A stretch of 64,000 bases of DNA, from contig OY783207.1 of NCBI GenBank assembly GCA_963678705.1, positions 8,928,001 through 8,992,000 of the forward strand. The letters are read 5' to 3'. The notes below the pieces were generated by a model. The model made no database searches and was not told where the DNA came from. It saw only the letters and a list, made by a program, of their open reading frames with translations. Numbering within the stretch: the stretch's first letter is position 1; each line of letters opens with the position of its first letter. Below are positions 48,578-60,704 of the stretch, piece by piece. This DNA comes from Panorpa germanica (taxonomy: Eukaryota; Arthropoda; Insecta; Mecoptera; Panorpidae). Both the position numbers and the translations under genes were made by a program.

Positions 48578-48679
48578 TTATATTGTAAATGAAAGAATAA
48601 GTGTAACTGAGGTAAAAGGGTTATTAACATCTCATAGTATAGTAGCCATGCTTAACAACTCTATTATATGAGTAAATGT

Positions 48680-49008
48680 AGGTTAACCTTTAGCGGCACA
48701 GTAGGCGAGAGCATGGATGCTTGACTCTGACTACTATGTCCTCGGGTTCGATCCCCGGGCCAGATATTATCTGGGTTTTGGTTATAATTCTCGAGTGGTG
48801 ACCGGGTGTGAAAGAATAGTCCCAATGTTGCTCATGCATGTCGTAAGAGGCGACTAAAATGGGTACCCAGTGCCTGGGGGTATAGCCGGGCACCCTGTCC
48901 CTGGGGATTATATCAGGGGACTGGTCATTCGGAAAAAAGTTCTTGAGAAGGCCAGGGCCCACCCAGGGCTGTCGAGCCATTGAAGAAGAAGAAGAAGGTT
49001 AACCTTTA
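48680..49008 (+). mobile_element. tRNA-derived SINE with perfect target duplications
   Basis: AGGTTAACCTTTA is duplicated at 48680-48692 and 48996-49008. The 303-bp body has a tRNA-like head with box A (GGCACAGTAGGCGAGAGC) and a perfect box B (GGTTCGATCCC), a middle block including GCATGTCGTAAGAGGCGACT, and a (GAA)n tail. The boxes are an internal pol III promoter. The intact duplications indicate a fairly recent insertion. The middle block is a segment I believe recurs in other insect SINEs, which a search could confirm. Confidence 0.92.
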
Positions 49009-50477
49009 CTTGGGAAGCTGTAGCTATTGCACAAATTGAGAGTAGTCTTATCTCTATCAGATATTTTCAAATAAATTTAATATTATTACATTTTTTTAAT
49101 CATCTAGCCCTAACGTAATTGGGTAGTTCTGAAAACCCCTCGTTTCTTGATGTAATACTCACACACACTGATACACATATCACTGAAACTAAATCAACCC
49201 TAACCCTTCTGTGAGCTTTCTTCCCTTTTCAACTTTTCCTCCTTCTTATCCGTTCAGTTCTTATCTCAACTCTGTAGCGTGCACAAAGCCCTCGCGATTC
49301 CTTTTACTAAATACTGGAGAGGTGTGTTTAATTGATCCAGTCATCTTGTGAAGATTTTCGGAATCCAGGATAAAACCAGGAGTAGATTTTCTTTGAATTG
49401 TGATAAACACTTTCATATAAAGCTGATCAAAGGAATTGAATCAAATAATACACGTCCTATAGTCCTGACTCCTGTTTAACAGCTCTTGCATAAAATTGTG
49501 TATTTTAATTTCTAAACTGATTTCTAAAACATCATGGTACCCATTGTTATGATAATTAATTTCTAACTTTAAGGGAAGTAATTATTAATTAATTTCATTT
49601 ATTGAACGTTTGCAAGATTTGTACTGTTGTATTAATAGAAATGTTTTAGTAGACAATTAAACTTGGAATTAGCTTGTGGTACCATTACTATGTGTTAACA
49701 TTATAGATTAATGTTGCCTCAAGGTAGACATTGAGCTTTCTGTGCAAACCTGTACAAACCTAGCGAATTTCAATATAGAAAGCAAAGCTTGTGACTGGCT
49801 TACAAAGATATGGTATTTTAAGTTTAATATAAAAATAGTAAATATAAATTTAATAATACATTAAACTATTTTGTATATTTCAAATTTCTAGAGTTCAGTA
49901 ATGTACTTTTGATAGCCCAACAAAACTGGTGTGAAACTGTAAAATACAGAGCAACACTGTACAATGTTGCATTGACAGTATGGAATTAAATCATGGAAAG
50001 AAAGCGCCTTAAGAATATGAATAAATTCTATAATTTGTATGAAAAAATGTTTTAAAGAAAATTTCAACGGAAAATCTTTATTCATGTCACTGTGAATTCA
50101 GTCGACTTGCAATATTATCACAAAAGAAATTTATAAAAAGAAATTGAAGATGTGTCTTATCACATTATATCAAGTTGAATACACATACACAAACAATTAT
50201 AAAAAAACGTTTTTAAACTTGTATTTCCTAATATCTTTAGTTGGCTCCTATCAAATAAATGTAAAGCGTCGCGACGCGATACGGCGCATCACTGCAGACA
50301 GAAAACAGACGTCAAAAATAGTAAAATGTGACACTAATCTTAGACGAGAGATAAAAAGAATAGACGTACTTCGATTTGTATGGAAACTAAACACTTTAAT
50401 GCTTCAGTGATTTATTGTCTTAGCGCTGAAATGGGACGTCTCAAAAGAATAAGATATTACCAAATATATGAGTTATT

Positions 50478-50479
<2 letters not shown>
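49009..50479. other. AT-rich stretch without gene
   Basis: One member of the recurring hairpin family, GAATTAGCTTGTGGTA, lies at 49666-49681. GTCGCGAC lies near 50270. Nothing coding. Confidence 0.5.

Positions 50480-50533
<54 letters not shown>
50480..50533. repeat. (AT)n microsatellite
   Basis: Uninterrupted AT dinucleotides. Confidence 0.95.
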
Positions 50534-50539
<6 letters not shown>

Positions 50540-51001
50540 CCCTTGTGCTCTTGTAAAACGTTTTAAAACAGTTGTCTTGTGATACCTTGTATTACCTTGC
50601 AGACGCTTTAAAGCTGGCAAAAAAATTACTTAAACTCACTTATAGTCTGATGATCCATTTTTATATATGTTAGCGAAACAACTGCTTTAAGACGTTTTAA
50701 AAAGGAGTAGGTTGAGAAAGTGCATTATCCATGCGCATGAGAGTGGGTGAGACATATATTTTGATTACCTAGTACCAGGAATACCTTGGTCAAATATAAT
50801 ATAATATAATACGATCATTGTATACTAACACTACTTAATCTACATATTTTATTCATCAGAAATTAAGTGATGTCTGGTGGCCTGGGATTTTGGACTACAT
50901 AGAATTTGTTGTTAATGTATTTAGATTTTTTATCAGATTAATCAGAAGTAAATAGCTAGTATACTTTTTATAGCATTAATAGGAATTAATTTGAAACTCA
51001 C

Positions 51002-51326
51002 CTGGCGCAAGTCTGGGTCCATTAGCCGCTATACTAAGAGGTCCACTTCCATACTTAATGATGCATGGATCAGCTGCAGAAGATGACACAACAGCAATTT
51101 CATCAAGTTCATGATGATAGGCGCTACATCCTATGCCACCACCTAAGCTTCCAACACTTCCTGGACCAGTTGATGCACCAGGTCCCGAGGAAGTTGCAGA
51201 ATAGTGTTGGTAACCGGGAGATGTCGCTGACACTAGTCTTGTGGATGACGTGCCTTGGCTGACCTTGTCTTGGGACTCTTTACGTCCACGAAGTGACAAA
51301 ACAAGACGTTTTGCCGATGATGACAT
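51002..51326 (-). CDS. Probable first coding exon, Ser/Gly-rich N-terminus, gene unidentified
   Basis: The ATG at 51326-51324 (minus strand) opens 108 codons plus one base, ending in CCAG|GTGAGT; the donor is at 51001-50996. The protein begins MSSSAKRLVLSLRGRKESQD, a basic start, then a Ser/Thr/Gly/Pro-rich low-complexity middle (about residues 25-65), and a less biased end with HHELDEIAVVSSSAADPCII and GPLSIAANGPRLAP. An in-frame TAA lies a few codons upstream, so this ATG is the first possible start in the exon. Base composition is clearly richer in G+C than the flanks, with mixed third positions, as expected of conserved coding DNA. Such disordered N-termini precede many regulatory, channel or signalling proteins, so no family is named. 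The gene should continue toward lower coordinates after a long intron; I found no second exon before position 1. Confidence 0.75.
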
Positions 51327-52986
51327 AACCACTTGTTACACTATGGTTTATCCTGATTGTTTGTGGAATCTTTTTCTTTTTGTATCTTCTCGATTTGTAA
51401 CCACCCATTTAGTTTTATATGTTAATCGATGTTTAATTATTGCCTTTTGTGTTCACTACTTTGTTAGAGAATTGTTTTATAAGTATTCCAACTAAAAAAC
51501 TGTAAACAATTTGTTCCAATTGTAATTTTGTTAAAGATTCGATTTCGTTAGTGCTAAACCACAGGTCGGATCTAACATTTTCTTTAAGATAGTCGATAAA
51601 GTATGGCTTCAAAATGTGAAACTGAGATTGCTCATTTTTGGAAATTTTACTTATTGATATTTAATTTTGTAGCGGACAAATATAGGATAACGTTGCATGC
51701 ATTATTATTAAATAGACTGAGTTTTCTTAAGTTATTAGAAACAAATTTTCGAAATAGGTACGTCATGAAGGAACAGGTCTAGAAATAGTAGTATATATGT
51801 TAATACTTTATTCATTTAATCTTAAGTTAATTAAGAAGTAAAAGAATGAAATAGATAAGTAAAAGTAAAGTGAAAAAGGAGAATAAACAGTGCGGATTTA
51901 GGTTAGATGGCGCGTTAGGCACATTTCGATAGCGCGTCGTCAAATACATCGAAAAAGCCTAACATGACCTGAGTAAAAGTCGCATGGTTTTCGAGATATC
52001 ATCAGTTTAAAGTTCTTTTTAAATTCTCCATTTTTTAACATTGTTAGTGCCAGTTACAGCCTTGGATAGCTCTCTTTTAGTGTTGAATTATCGTGAATCG
52101 ACACAAGCGTTATTTTGTCACTGACTAATGTAAAATATGAAAAATTGCTGGGTTCCTATAGTCATACATAGTATTAGTGCATATTTTAATCATAAAAAAA
52201 TTATAGCATCCAGGTACTACGTTCACATAGTAATTTTTACTGTGTATGAATATTACTGTGTGTTATATTTTCTATAGATATTTACATAAGGTGCAGTATT
52301 GTATTGTAACTTACGGTTAAACCACTGGCAACTACTATTCATAATAATTCAACTTGCCTAACTTAGGATGAATCACAATTAGTATTTACAGGACGACTAC
52401 GTAAATAAGAGAGCAGCTCTTTAATTCTTAGCCCGGCTAGGTATATACTTCGTGCTCGTAGAATTTTAAATATTTAGATATCCTCCAATTACACAGGTAA
52501 CTACAGTAAATAGGTAAAACACATAACTGCGAGTATGTTGAAAAAGTTAAATATTAACTAAGTGCGATTGTACTGAGGAAAGGTACATTTATTTAAAGCT
52601 AACTTTGTAGTTAGTAGGATAGGGCAACTGTAAATTCATAACTCTACAAGAAAATAGAAAAAGGTTTAGCTCAACTTTTACTTGGACGGTTCCAGGAATC
52701 TATTCGAAGTATTATAGAAAAAAATTTATGAATTTCTGTTCTGAACCATGTCTTATAAAAGTTTAATATATATTAATAAATTGAAATATTGCGGGAGATA
52801 TTAAGTTTATAAGAAATATATCATAATCTTTTGATATCATGTAAGTTACCTACCCTAATATTTCTAAAGAACTACAATTTAAATTGTGGTTATATATTTT
52901 AGTATTCTACGTTCGAGTAAATTCTACATGTGAAGTCAGTTCGAGATAAATAGTGCTCGTAGTTGAATTTGAGCTGTTTTAAATCC

Positions 52987-52989
<3 letters not shown>
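51327..52989. other. Upstream side of the minus-strand exon; no other feature
   Basis: If the exon is the first of its gene, the 5' UTR and promoter lie here, but I see no convincing TATA box or initiator and no strong splice acceptor just upstream of the ATG. The rest is AT-rich. Confidence 0.45.

Positions 52990-53057
<68 letters not shown>
52990..53057. repeat. (AT)n microsatellite
   Basis: Uninterrupted AT dinucleotides, one of the longest such tracts in the window. Confidence 0.95.
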
Positions 53058-53060
<3 letters not shown>

Positions 53061-55532
53061 TATACGAGTATATAATGCACGCAAAATCAATTTAGATGAT
53101 AATTACAAATGATATCAATTAATAGAAATAAGTTGTCATAGTAATGTCACAAACAGTGCCCAATTTTGCCATTTTATTGACGTCATTGCCTATTTAATAC
53201 CCAGTTAATGTTCTATTTAGTAATTAAAACGCTTTAATTAAATTGCACAGTGATTATTAATATTCTAAAAAGCTTTTAAAAAAGTATTTTTACAAGTAAA
53301 TTTTGTTTCGATGTTGATATCTACATTTCCTCCTCCAGAAGATAAGATATTCATTCATTGGCCCTCATTAAGTGTTTAATTATGTAATCTGAATACTTTT
53401 ATTAATTAATGACATTTTTAATATTTTGTAAGTAAACTTAATTGAAATATTAAAATATTCTTTGTTTCTTTATAACTCGTTTAAATTCTTATTTTACGGT
53501 CGGAATCGTATCTAGAACTTTAATTAATATTAAACAGGGGTCGTCTTGATAAGGGGTGTGCGGGGTGATACGCACGAAGAAGAGGGGAAAGCTTTTATTA
53601 AAAGCTATTCAAATTTTATTGTTGTAATTATAATATGAGAACACTGTCAAGACAGGCAATATTGCACATGTTAGGAAAGTCCTCCACCGAATATTAATAA
53701 TCTTCTTCATGTCATTAATCTATGTTGAAGGGAATTACCAAATTAAGGTTTCATTGTGAGATAAGTCTTCGTTATCGCTTAATTTGTGATATCTTAAATT
53801 ATAAAGAATGTGAATAACCAATCAATGGTGCTGTCGGGAATTTCCGAGAAATATTTTAGCCCTAGATATCTTAGTAATTATTATGATGGCGGTTATGACG
53901 AATAAATGTCAAGGCCAAGTTAAATAAATTCAAAAAAAGACATAACTCGTTTAAAGAGAAATTTTTTTTGTCCCATTTTTCTTTTGGTCTTGTTTCTTTT
54001 CTTAAATGTCAAATATTTGATTAGACGTGATTAGATGTGACGTCACGCAACTACTGATTCTTCCCTTCCTCTCATTCCCCCCAATTGTGCATGACGTAAT
54101 AATATTATTATAACTTGCTGTGCTTCTTAGGATCGCGGCACTTTTTTCACTATCAATATCTACATAACTATCCTTACATTATAATAATACGAGTATCTTA
54201 AACTTCAAATCCCACCACGCTCCATATCCTGTTAATAACCAAGAACACCGACTACGTAGATAATTGACCCTTTATGCCAAACCTACAACTTTTAAAAAAG
54301 AAATACGTTATAAAGTTTTAACTCTTAAAATTTTTGTAAAACACTTAAATATAAGTAAGTGTTATAATTATAATAAATCGTATAAATATAAACGTGACAA
54401 TTTTTTACAAAATAAGAAAAAAGCATTATGTTTTAATAAGAAATGCAGTTTAAAGTTAAACAAATATAAAAATCTTACAACGGGTTTCTAGTTGAAAGAA
54501 TAAATTGAACTCCTAAAATAAAATAATAGTTTTATGTGAAGATATTACATGTAATACAAGTGCATTAAAATCACTTTTATTGTGGTTTTTCTTACTTATT
54601 TCATCTTCCTACATTGCACATACTTACACAAGAACGAGGTACTTACTCTATTTTCTTACAACAAAGTTATTTTAAAATCTTTTCTTAAATAGTAGATGTT
54701 GAAGCTTTCGAATAAAAGAAGCTAGGATTTTACTAGAATTTTTATTAATACAAATATTATTTCTGTAGTGAAATATAAATATTCCCGTAGTGTAATATTT
54801 TCAGAGTCCTCTCAATACCGCGATTGATTTAGAGTTAAGTCAATTTACGTCATTTCAGTCTGGTTACTGGGGCAGCTATCCTATCGGCCTATCCAATGTT
54901 GGTGGAATCTATGTAGAACAATAAGGTACTCCATTTGTATTTTTATAAATCGTCAATAAATCACTAATATTCCGGTTTAAATTTAAATGATTCTCGTATA
55001 AGCTATTACCTTAAATTGTTACCAGATCTAGCAGTCACCGTTTCCTGTATTTGAGGGAAACTCTAATACCCAAGAACAATTTCAACGATTCACTACAGCA
55101 TCACGAGTACAAGCGATTCGGTGATGACGTCAACAGCTAGATATTTAGGGCAGACCACTCAGTGCAATGGGTGCATTCACTTCCCTCTGCAGTCTGCTGT
55201 AGCAAACCCCGTACCAGATCCAATGCACAATGAACGCTGTGAACACAGATCCGGTTTGGTTCAGTTCGATGGTTCATTCATCTTAGTTTTATACATTAGT
55301 TGGAATTTTAAAACAGTTAAATTAAGTGGTTGAAATTTAAAACGCAGTCTCCCCGATAATATTGGATCGTTCGTTTTGCAAATGTGACGAAGAAGCTTTT
55401 GAATTCAGGCCAAATATTAAATTGGAACTGGGAATTTAATATACATATTATTTATGGCGAGATGCTTACAAACATTACGTCACGTTTGTTTAATTTGTGG
55501 AAGAGGGATGATAGATAAACTTGAATAGAAAG
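53058..55532. other. AT-rich stretch without recognised gene
   Basis: A Lys-rich ORF at 54264-54491 reflects A-rich sequence. A GC-richer ORF at 55121-55333 has no recognised motif and no splice context. Confidence 0.45.
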
Positions 55533-55680
55533 GTTCGACGGCAAAGTAAACGAGAGCGTTGAAGCTTGAAACTAACTGCTGTGTCTTCGAGTGCGATCCC
55601 GGACCACATTCATATTTTCTGGGTTAGGTTGTTATCAAGATAAATTGATTGTGTAAATATATAATCATAAACTTATTAAG
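55533..55680 (+). mobile_element. tRNA-derived SINE, second family
   Basis: GACGGCAAAGTAAACGAGAG is a box-A-like head, GTCTTCGAGTGCGATCCCGG a diverged box B, then GGTTGTTATCAAGATAAATTG and a short AT-rich tail. The same order is present, truncated, at 29155-29255. It differs from the 48680 family after the tRNA part. Confidence 0.6.
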
Positions 55681-57020
55681 CAGCGGTGTAGAAAACATGT
55701 ATGGTGCGTTCCACTAAGCGTTCACAACTAATGACGTCATTAATTTCGCTCACGCCAAGCTCACAACGCCAGCTCTAAAGAGTTGGGTTGTACTGGTCGT
55801 TGTTGAGCATTTCGGCGCAATGTTTAAACATAACGCAAAACTTAAAGATGATGGTGACAAAATAAAATTACCTTATATAATTCGGAAAGAGATATTTTAT
55901 TGGATTTTATTTTATTATATAATTATGTTTAATAAGCTTAATAAAATTAATTTTAATTCATATTTAACTGTCATTTATACATTTGTTCTCATACCATAAC
56001 CTAACTTAATAAATAAACAATGTTCATTATCATTTAGAATATATTTCTTTTATGAAAAAATTATTTTGTTTGTAGATATAGATTTTGCTACAGAGCTATT
56101 TCTTCCTATCCGATGGAGAAAATGTATTTTTCTTAAAGGAAACTATCTAGAAAATTAAGGCAGTTGCTTTTTGAATTTTTATAAATCGCAAACAAATCTG
56201 TAGCAATATTTCCCGGTTTATATTTGGGTGCCACTCGTATATTGGTCTTCCTTTACTGCAGGCAATGACAATGCTAACGTAATAATATTTACAAATGATT
56301 TATGTCCAATTGGAATCTCCATTTATATTTTTAATCAAATTGAATACAATGTTGCATTGGAAATGCATTTAACTCTATTTTCTAATAAAACAGTAACATA
56401 GAGGCTTTCTCTATATATAGATGGTATTAATATTTATCAGCTATTCGCTCTGTGAAAACAGTTAGTCTATTTTTATATTTAAATTGCGCGTATATTTTTA
56501 TTTTAGTAAAATGTAGTTAAAATGATAACAAATATAAAAATGTTAAATTGGAAAAGATACAATGTTCGATGACGTAGATAACAACGCAATGAAATACATC
56601 GCGGGAGGGGGTGTGGGGAACGTTGGGGTGGGTAGAGTGGGCTGTTCAACACTCGTGAACTATGTGATAATACTAATATGATAAACAAGGAATAGAAAAA
56701 GATATATAGATAACGTTAAGTCATCACTTGATGTTAAAATGTTATTTACTAAAAATAGAAAGTTAATAAAAAGCTATTGTGCTTTTCGGTTCGATTTAGT
56801 TCCAACTTTTAATATTTAAGCTAAAAAGGTTTAAATTTTTCCTTGAATCGTTTTTATTTTTAGAATAACGTCTTAGATATATAACGTCCTTGAACAGGAG
56901 GTGTCATTTTAAATGTTTGTAAGAACTAGAGCTGAAGCGTTATGCCTATACTCACTTTTTAGGGCAAGTGAAATATTAATTAATTGTTTATAATTATTAT
57001 AAAGCCTTAATATAAGTAGG
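55681..57020. other. AT-rich stretch with one G-rich island
   Basis: Only the G-quadruplex-capable run at 56603-56632 stands out. No coding signal. Confidence 0.45.
56603..56632 (+). promoter_or_regulatory. G-quadruplex-capable run
   Basis: GGG, GGGGG, GGGG, GGGG and GGG runs are separated by 1-6 bases. It fits the canonical G4 pattern in otherwise AT-rich DNA; role unknown. Confidence 0.4.
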
Positions 57021-57028
57021 AGGGCCGC

Positions 57029-57093
57029 GATGGCGTGCACAGGAGCGTCTGGTTGTAAGACCAGATCCTGGAACCACCATCTGTGCAGCCATC
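57029..57093. other. Compound hairpin, structured sequence
   Basis: GATGGCGTGCACAG (57029-57042) pairs with CTGTGCAGCCATC (57081-57093) apart from one bulged base. Inside, TCTGGT-TGTAAG-ACCAGA forms a second perfect 6-bp hairpin. The composition is GC-rich among AT-rich flanks. It may be a tRNA-like SINE piece or a structured RNA; I found neither a box B nor hammerhead core bases. Confidence 0.5.
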
Positions 57094-57197
57094 TTGGTGG
57101 TAATAGCAAATAATATCTATATTCGCTGTGTGGTCTTAGCATTAAACCACATTCCCACTTACTATTTTGATATTTAATTTACTTTATATTATAATAT

Positions 57198-57550
57198 TTA
57201 AAGCTAAGAATGAATCATACTGGAGCTCCGAAACATCTAGCAAGAAACAATATCATTCCAAACCCTAAATGCGAATGTGGTGAAGAGGAGGCAGATCCTG
57301 ACCACATTCTGTGGCAATGTAAAAACACAGCAATGGCAAGAAATGGACTTCAAAGGACGGTGCTACAGACTTCGCAGACGCTTCCTGTTAACACCGTCTT
57401 TTCGATTGAGAAACCGAAATTTATAACAGCAGTAGCCATGAATAGATCATTCTTGTTGTCTGGATATAAAGTATAAGAAGAAGCAGAACAATATTAGAGG
57501 CGTTAAAAGGCTACGTGCCTAGGAAGCCGGAGAAATTATATATAGAAAAA
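57198..57550 (+). mobile_element. LINE ORF2 C-terminus and 3' UTR
   Basis: The frame reads LKLRMNHTGAPKHLARN, then CECGEEEADPDHILWQC, and runs without stop to 57476. This is the intact CxCG...DHI..C zinc motif at the end of a jockey/I-type polyprotein. It is followed by the 3' UTR block GGCTACGTGCCTAGGAAGCC and an A-rich end. It is 5'-truncated; upstream sequence is unrelated. The copies at 31224 and 38289 are the same family and more decayed or shorter. Confidence 0.85.
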
Positions 57551-60467
57551 AATAACACTTAGTTATAGAAATTGTTATTACTTGTTTATTATTTTTCACA
57601 AACTGACATTGAGCTTCTTTTAAAAATAAATCCTACTGCATTTTGACAGATTGTCACATTTTAGAGGTTATACTCGTAATATAATACAGTTTTTTTAATT
57701 TAAAAACGTTGGAAAGGTGTTAAAATTAAAAATGGTACAAAGAATGGCTACACATATTACAATAGATACAATTTAAATTAAATACAAAATTAAAACAGTG
57801 AGTGGAACTGATGTTTTACACTTCGTTGACAGTTTATGTTACCACCAGGAAAAACCACGACTACAATCTAGAGATTTCTTCAACTTAGTAACATGGCAAT
57901 GTTCTGTGTTTCTCCTTTCGAATGATTCCAATAATATCCATAGAATGTTTTTAATTGCTACATATTTCATAGCGTTCTATTAATCCGCGCTATGATTTAA
58001 CCCCCAACAATAGATGGATCTAAATGGGTATTACAGCAAGAGAAATCTATGACACTTTTTGCCCTCTCTGCTTTAACAGAGAGCCGTTAGAAAAGGAAAA
58101 AAGTTCAACATAATATATTGCTTTCCTAAGCTCAGCATTTCTTAATACACAAAAAATATTCGAGTATATCTTAAATAAAAATATCTTTTTAATTCTTCAG
58201 GGCCTTCTTTTTTTTCTTTTTTAATTTTATTTCTAAATTAAAACATGAAGCCGTAATGACCAAGGAAGATACGGATGCCCTTTTATACTTAGAAGTATAT
58301 ATTTCTTTGATCTAGATAAATTTTAAATTACTCGAAAAATATAATAATGAATATAAGAATATAACAGTGAAATTAATTTTTATTTTTTAGCCAACCTTAA
58401 CAACGGTACAAGTAGCAAAAAAATTTATGTTTTAGACTTTAGTCAAAGGAAATTAAATGTTTAATGAGAAAAATGTAAATTTTTGTTATTTATTTGAACC
58501 GCAACTTTTTGAAATTATTGTAGTGAGTACACATTCTCTCTCTTGAATAAATTGAGAAAACTCTAATTGTCTCTAAAGGTCAAAGGAAATGTTGGCCTGT
58601 AATTAAGAATAGTGTAGCAGTGGCAGTAAATACTGAGTGCGACGCGGGAACTTATTTATTTGAAACGCGCGCCACACAGCGGCCTTTAATTGTAAGAGAA
58701 TGTGATTGTGCTTTTGTGTTTCTGCTTTTACAATTTCTGATCGCACAGTAAAGCGAATTCTTCATAAGGAACTGAAATTTTGTTTCACAAAAAAAGGCAT
58801 GTGAAGTCTAAATTATTTCACAATTGAACGTAATCAATTTCGTCACTATTAGCTTGATTCACAATGTGGCAATCAGCTTTCAAACGACATTTGGGCACAT
58901 AAATAAATAAATAAATTTTCCAATATTTAATACAAAAACATTTAATTTAATAAAAGAACATTTAATAAAAAAGTTAGCCAAATTGGATCGGTTAATTTTT
59001 AATTATGTAGATAATAACACCTCGTTCATTTAAAAAAAAATTACAATTGAAGATCCGTTACCCCAAATATACCTAATACAATTTATATTATGATAAGTTG
59101 TGTTTAAAAGTATTTTGCAAGTAGAGTATTAATATTGGAATTAGCTTATAACAACCTAAGCAATTTGCTACCCCGGTTCCAATTTTTTTTTTTTTGATAA
59201 AGTTTCGAGCTCAAATTTTGCACACACACTCTTTGTGAATCCTTAAAAAAAATTTAATAGATAATTTATAGTTCTGGAAATGGGACAATCATATTTTAAA
59301 GCTATTGTAAATTACTGAATTAAGAAACAATTATGATTAAATAATAAATATAAACTATTATTTATTTAAAATGCTAAAATAATTAATAATTAATTAAATA
59401 TAAATGGTTTATTAAAAGAAAGCTCTAGTTCGTTACAGCTTTAATTGTTTGTTTAAGGACCCTTAAATTTAGCTTCAGCATTAAAGTATCGTTTAGAAAA
59501 TAACAAAAAAAAATGTTATTAAACAAGTATTATATAAAACCTGTTTGACCTTGCAAAAAGCTCGAAGTTCAAAGAGTAAGCGAGAGCTTTTCTGTATAGA
59601 ATTTACTATATCTGTATCAAACCAGCTAAAGTATGTAAAGCTATAAGTAAATGACAGTTTAAAGACACATTCAATTACCTAGCAACCTAGCAACAGCCTG
59701 GAGAAGCCGGTAAAGTGTGTTTCTGGAGCTTTGAAAAGCTCAAGCTATATAATATACTACATCAACACAAATGTCATCATAAATTTGAAATTAGAATTGG
59801 AAAATGCAATATATTACTTAATTATAATGTTAAATAACTTTTAACTGCTAAAGTATAACATATACACTACGTAGATACATTGATGGAATAGTAATTTAAT
59901 ACTTAACTAAAAACATTATTTTGGTGTAGTTGTAGTTACATACCTCTCAGGCGTTACATCAATTAATTTGTACACATTTCGAGAACAACAATAATTAAAA
60001 TTATTTTGGATAATAAAACTTTTGAAATGACTTTTAATGAGTTAAACAATAAGCTGCTTGTTGTCAACAATTGCAATTGAACTACAGAGATACAAATAAA
60101 ATGATTGTTGCACAACGAAATCGAATCCTTAACAAATTTCTTGATGCTTAACAATATCATTTTACATTGAACAACATATGCTTTTAACTAATTGTTTTAG
60201 GTAATTAAGTTTTCTATTTAAAGGCACTTATTAGACATTAAACATTTATTATAAACAAAAGTAAACAATTAGCGTGATTTAAATTATAAATACAAATATA
60301 ATGATAAATATTGCACATTTTAACCCCAAAATCATTGATGTCACTTAATTTAAAGAACTTTTCACTTATATTACACATCTGGCTAGTTCATTCACAGATT
60401 CTAATTGTTCCTAAATAGTTAAGTTAGTTTTAGATATTATTATATATATGGTATACAACAATTGTAA
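57551..60467. other. AT-rich stretch without recognised gene
   Basis: Contains a fragment similar to the 46.8 kb LTR-like block (58825-58890), an AGGTCAAAGG site at 58577-58586, and a recurring hairpin member at 59138-59154. No coding region. Confidence 0.5.
58825..58890 (-). repeat. Fragment related to the LTR-like block at 46.8 kb
   Basis: TTCGTCACTATTAGCTTGAT, TTCACAAT and CAATCAGCT match 46795-46845 with few changes and the same spacing. Confidence 0.5.
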
Positions 60468-60704
60468 TTCTCTATTATAGTTGTATTATATGTTATTTAT
60501 TTTTTGAAATGGTCCGAGCGTTTGGTTCGAGCTAGGCACGGGGATTATTTGCTTTTTGGAAGTTTGCAACACTGTAATAATATGTTGTCTGCCTGCGCCT
60601 CTTCGAAATGGCTATCTCGGCTAGTCTCGGTGCCTGCGCCCGTACCGGAGCTCTGGGACCTCGAGCAAAAACTAGATGACGATTTTCAGTTTATGGGTTC
60701 ATGA
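60468..60704 (+). other. GC-rich short ORF, possible 3' coding end
   Basis: The frame is open from 60468 to TGA at 60702-60704. From about 60510 the composition is distinctly GC-rich, with G/C third positions, and the end reads VPAPVPELWDLEQKLDDDFQ. The first ATG (60582) would give 41 residues. A weak CTATTATAG acceptor-like site ends at 60480, so it could be a terminal exon or a micropeptide. No family recognised. Confidence 0.25.

Noticed and set aside
48693..48765. tRNA gene
   Set aside because: Box A and box B are present, but there is no complete cloverleaf, and the unit continues into a SINE body with tail and target duplications.
54264..54491. Lys/Asn-rich 75-codon ORF
   Set aside because: Its composition is exactly that of A-rich non-coding DNA, with no start context or conservation signal.
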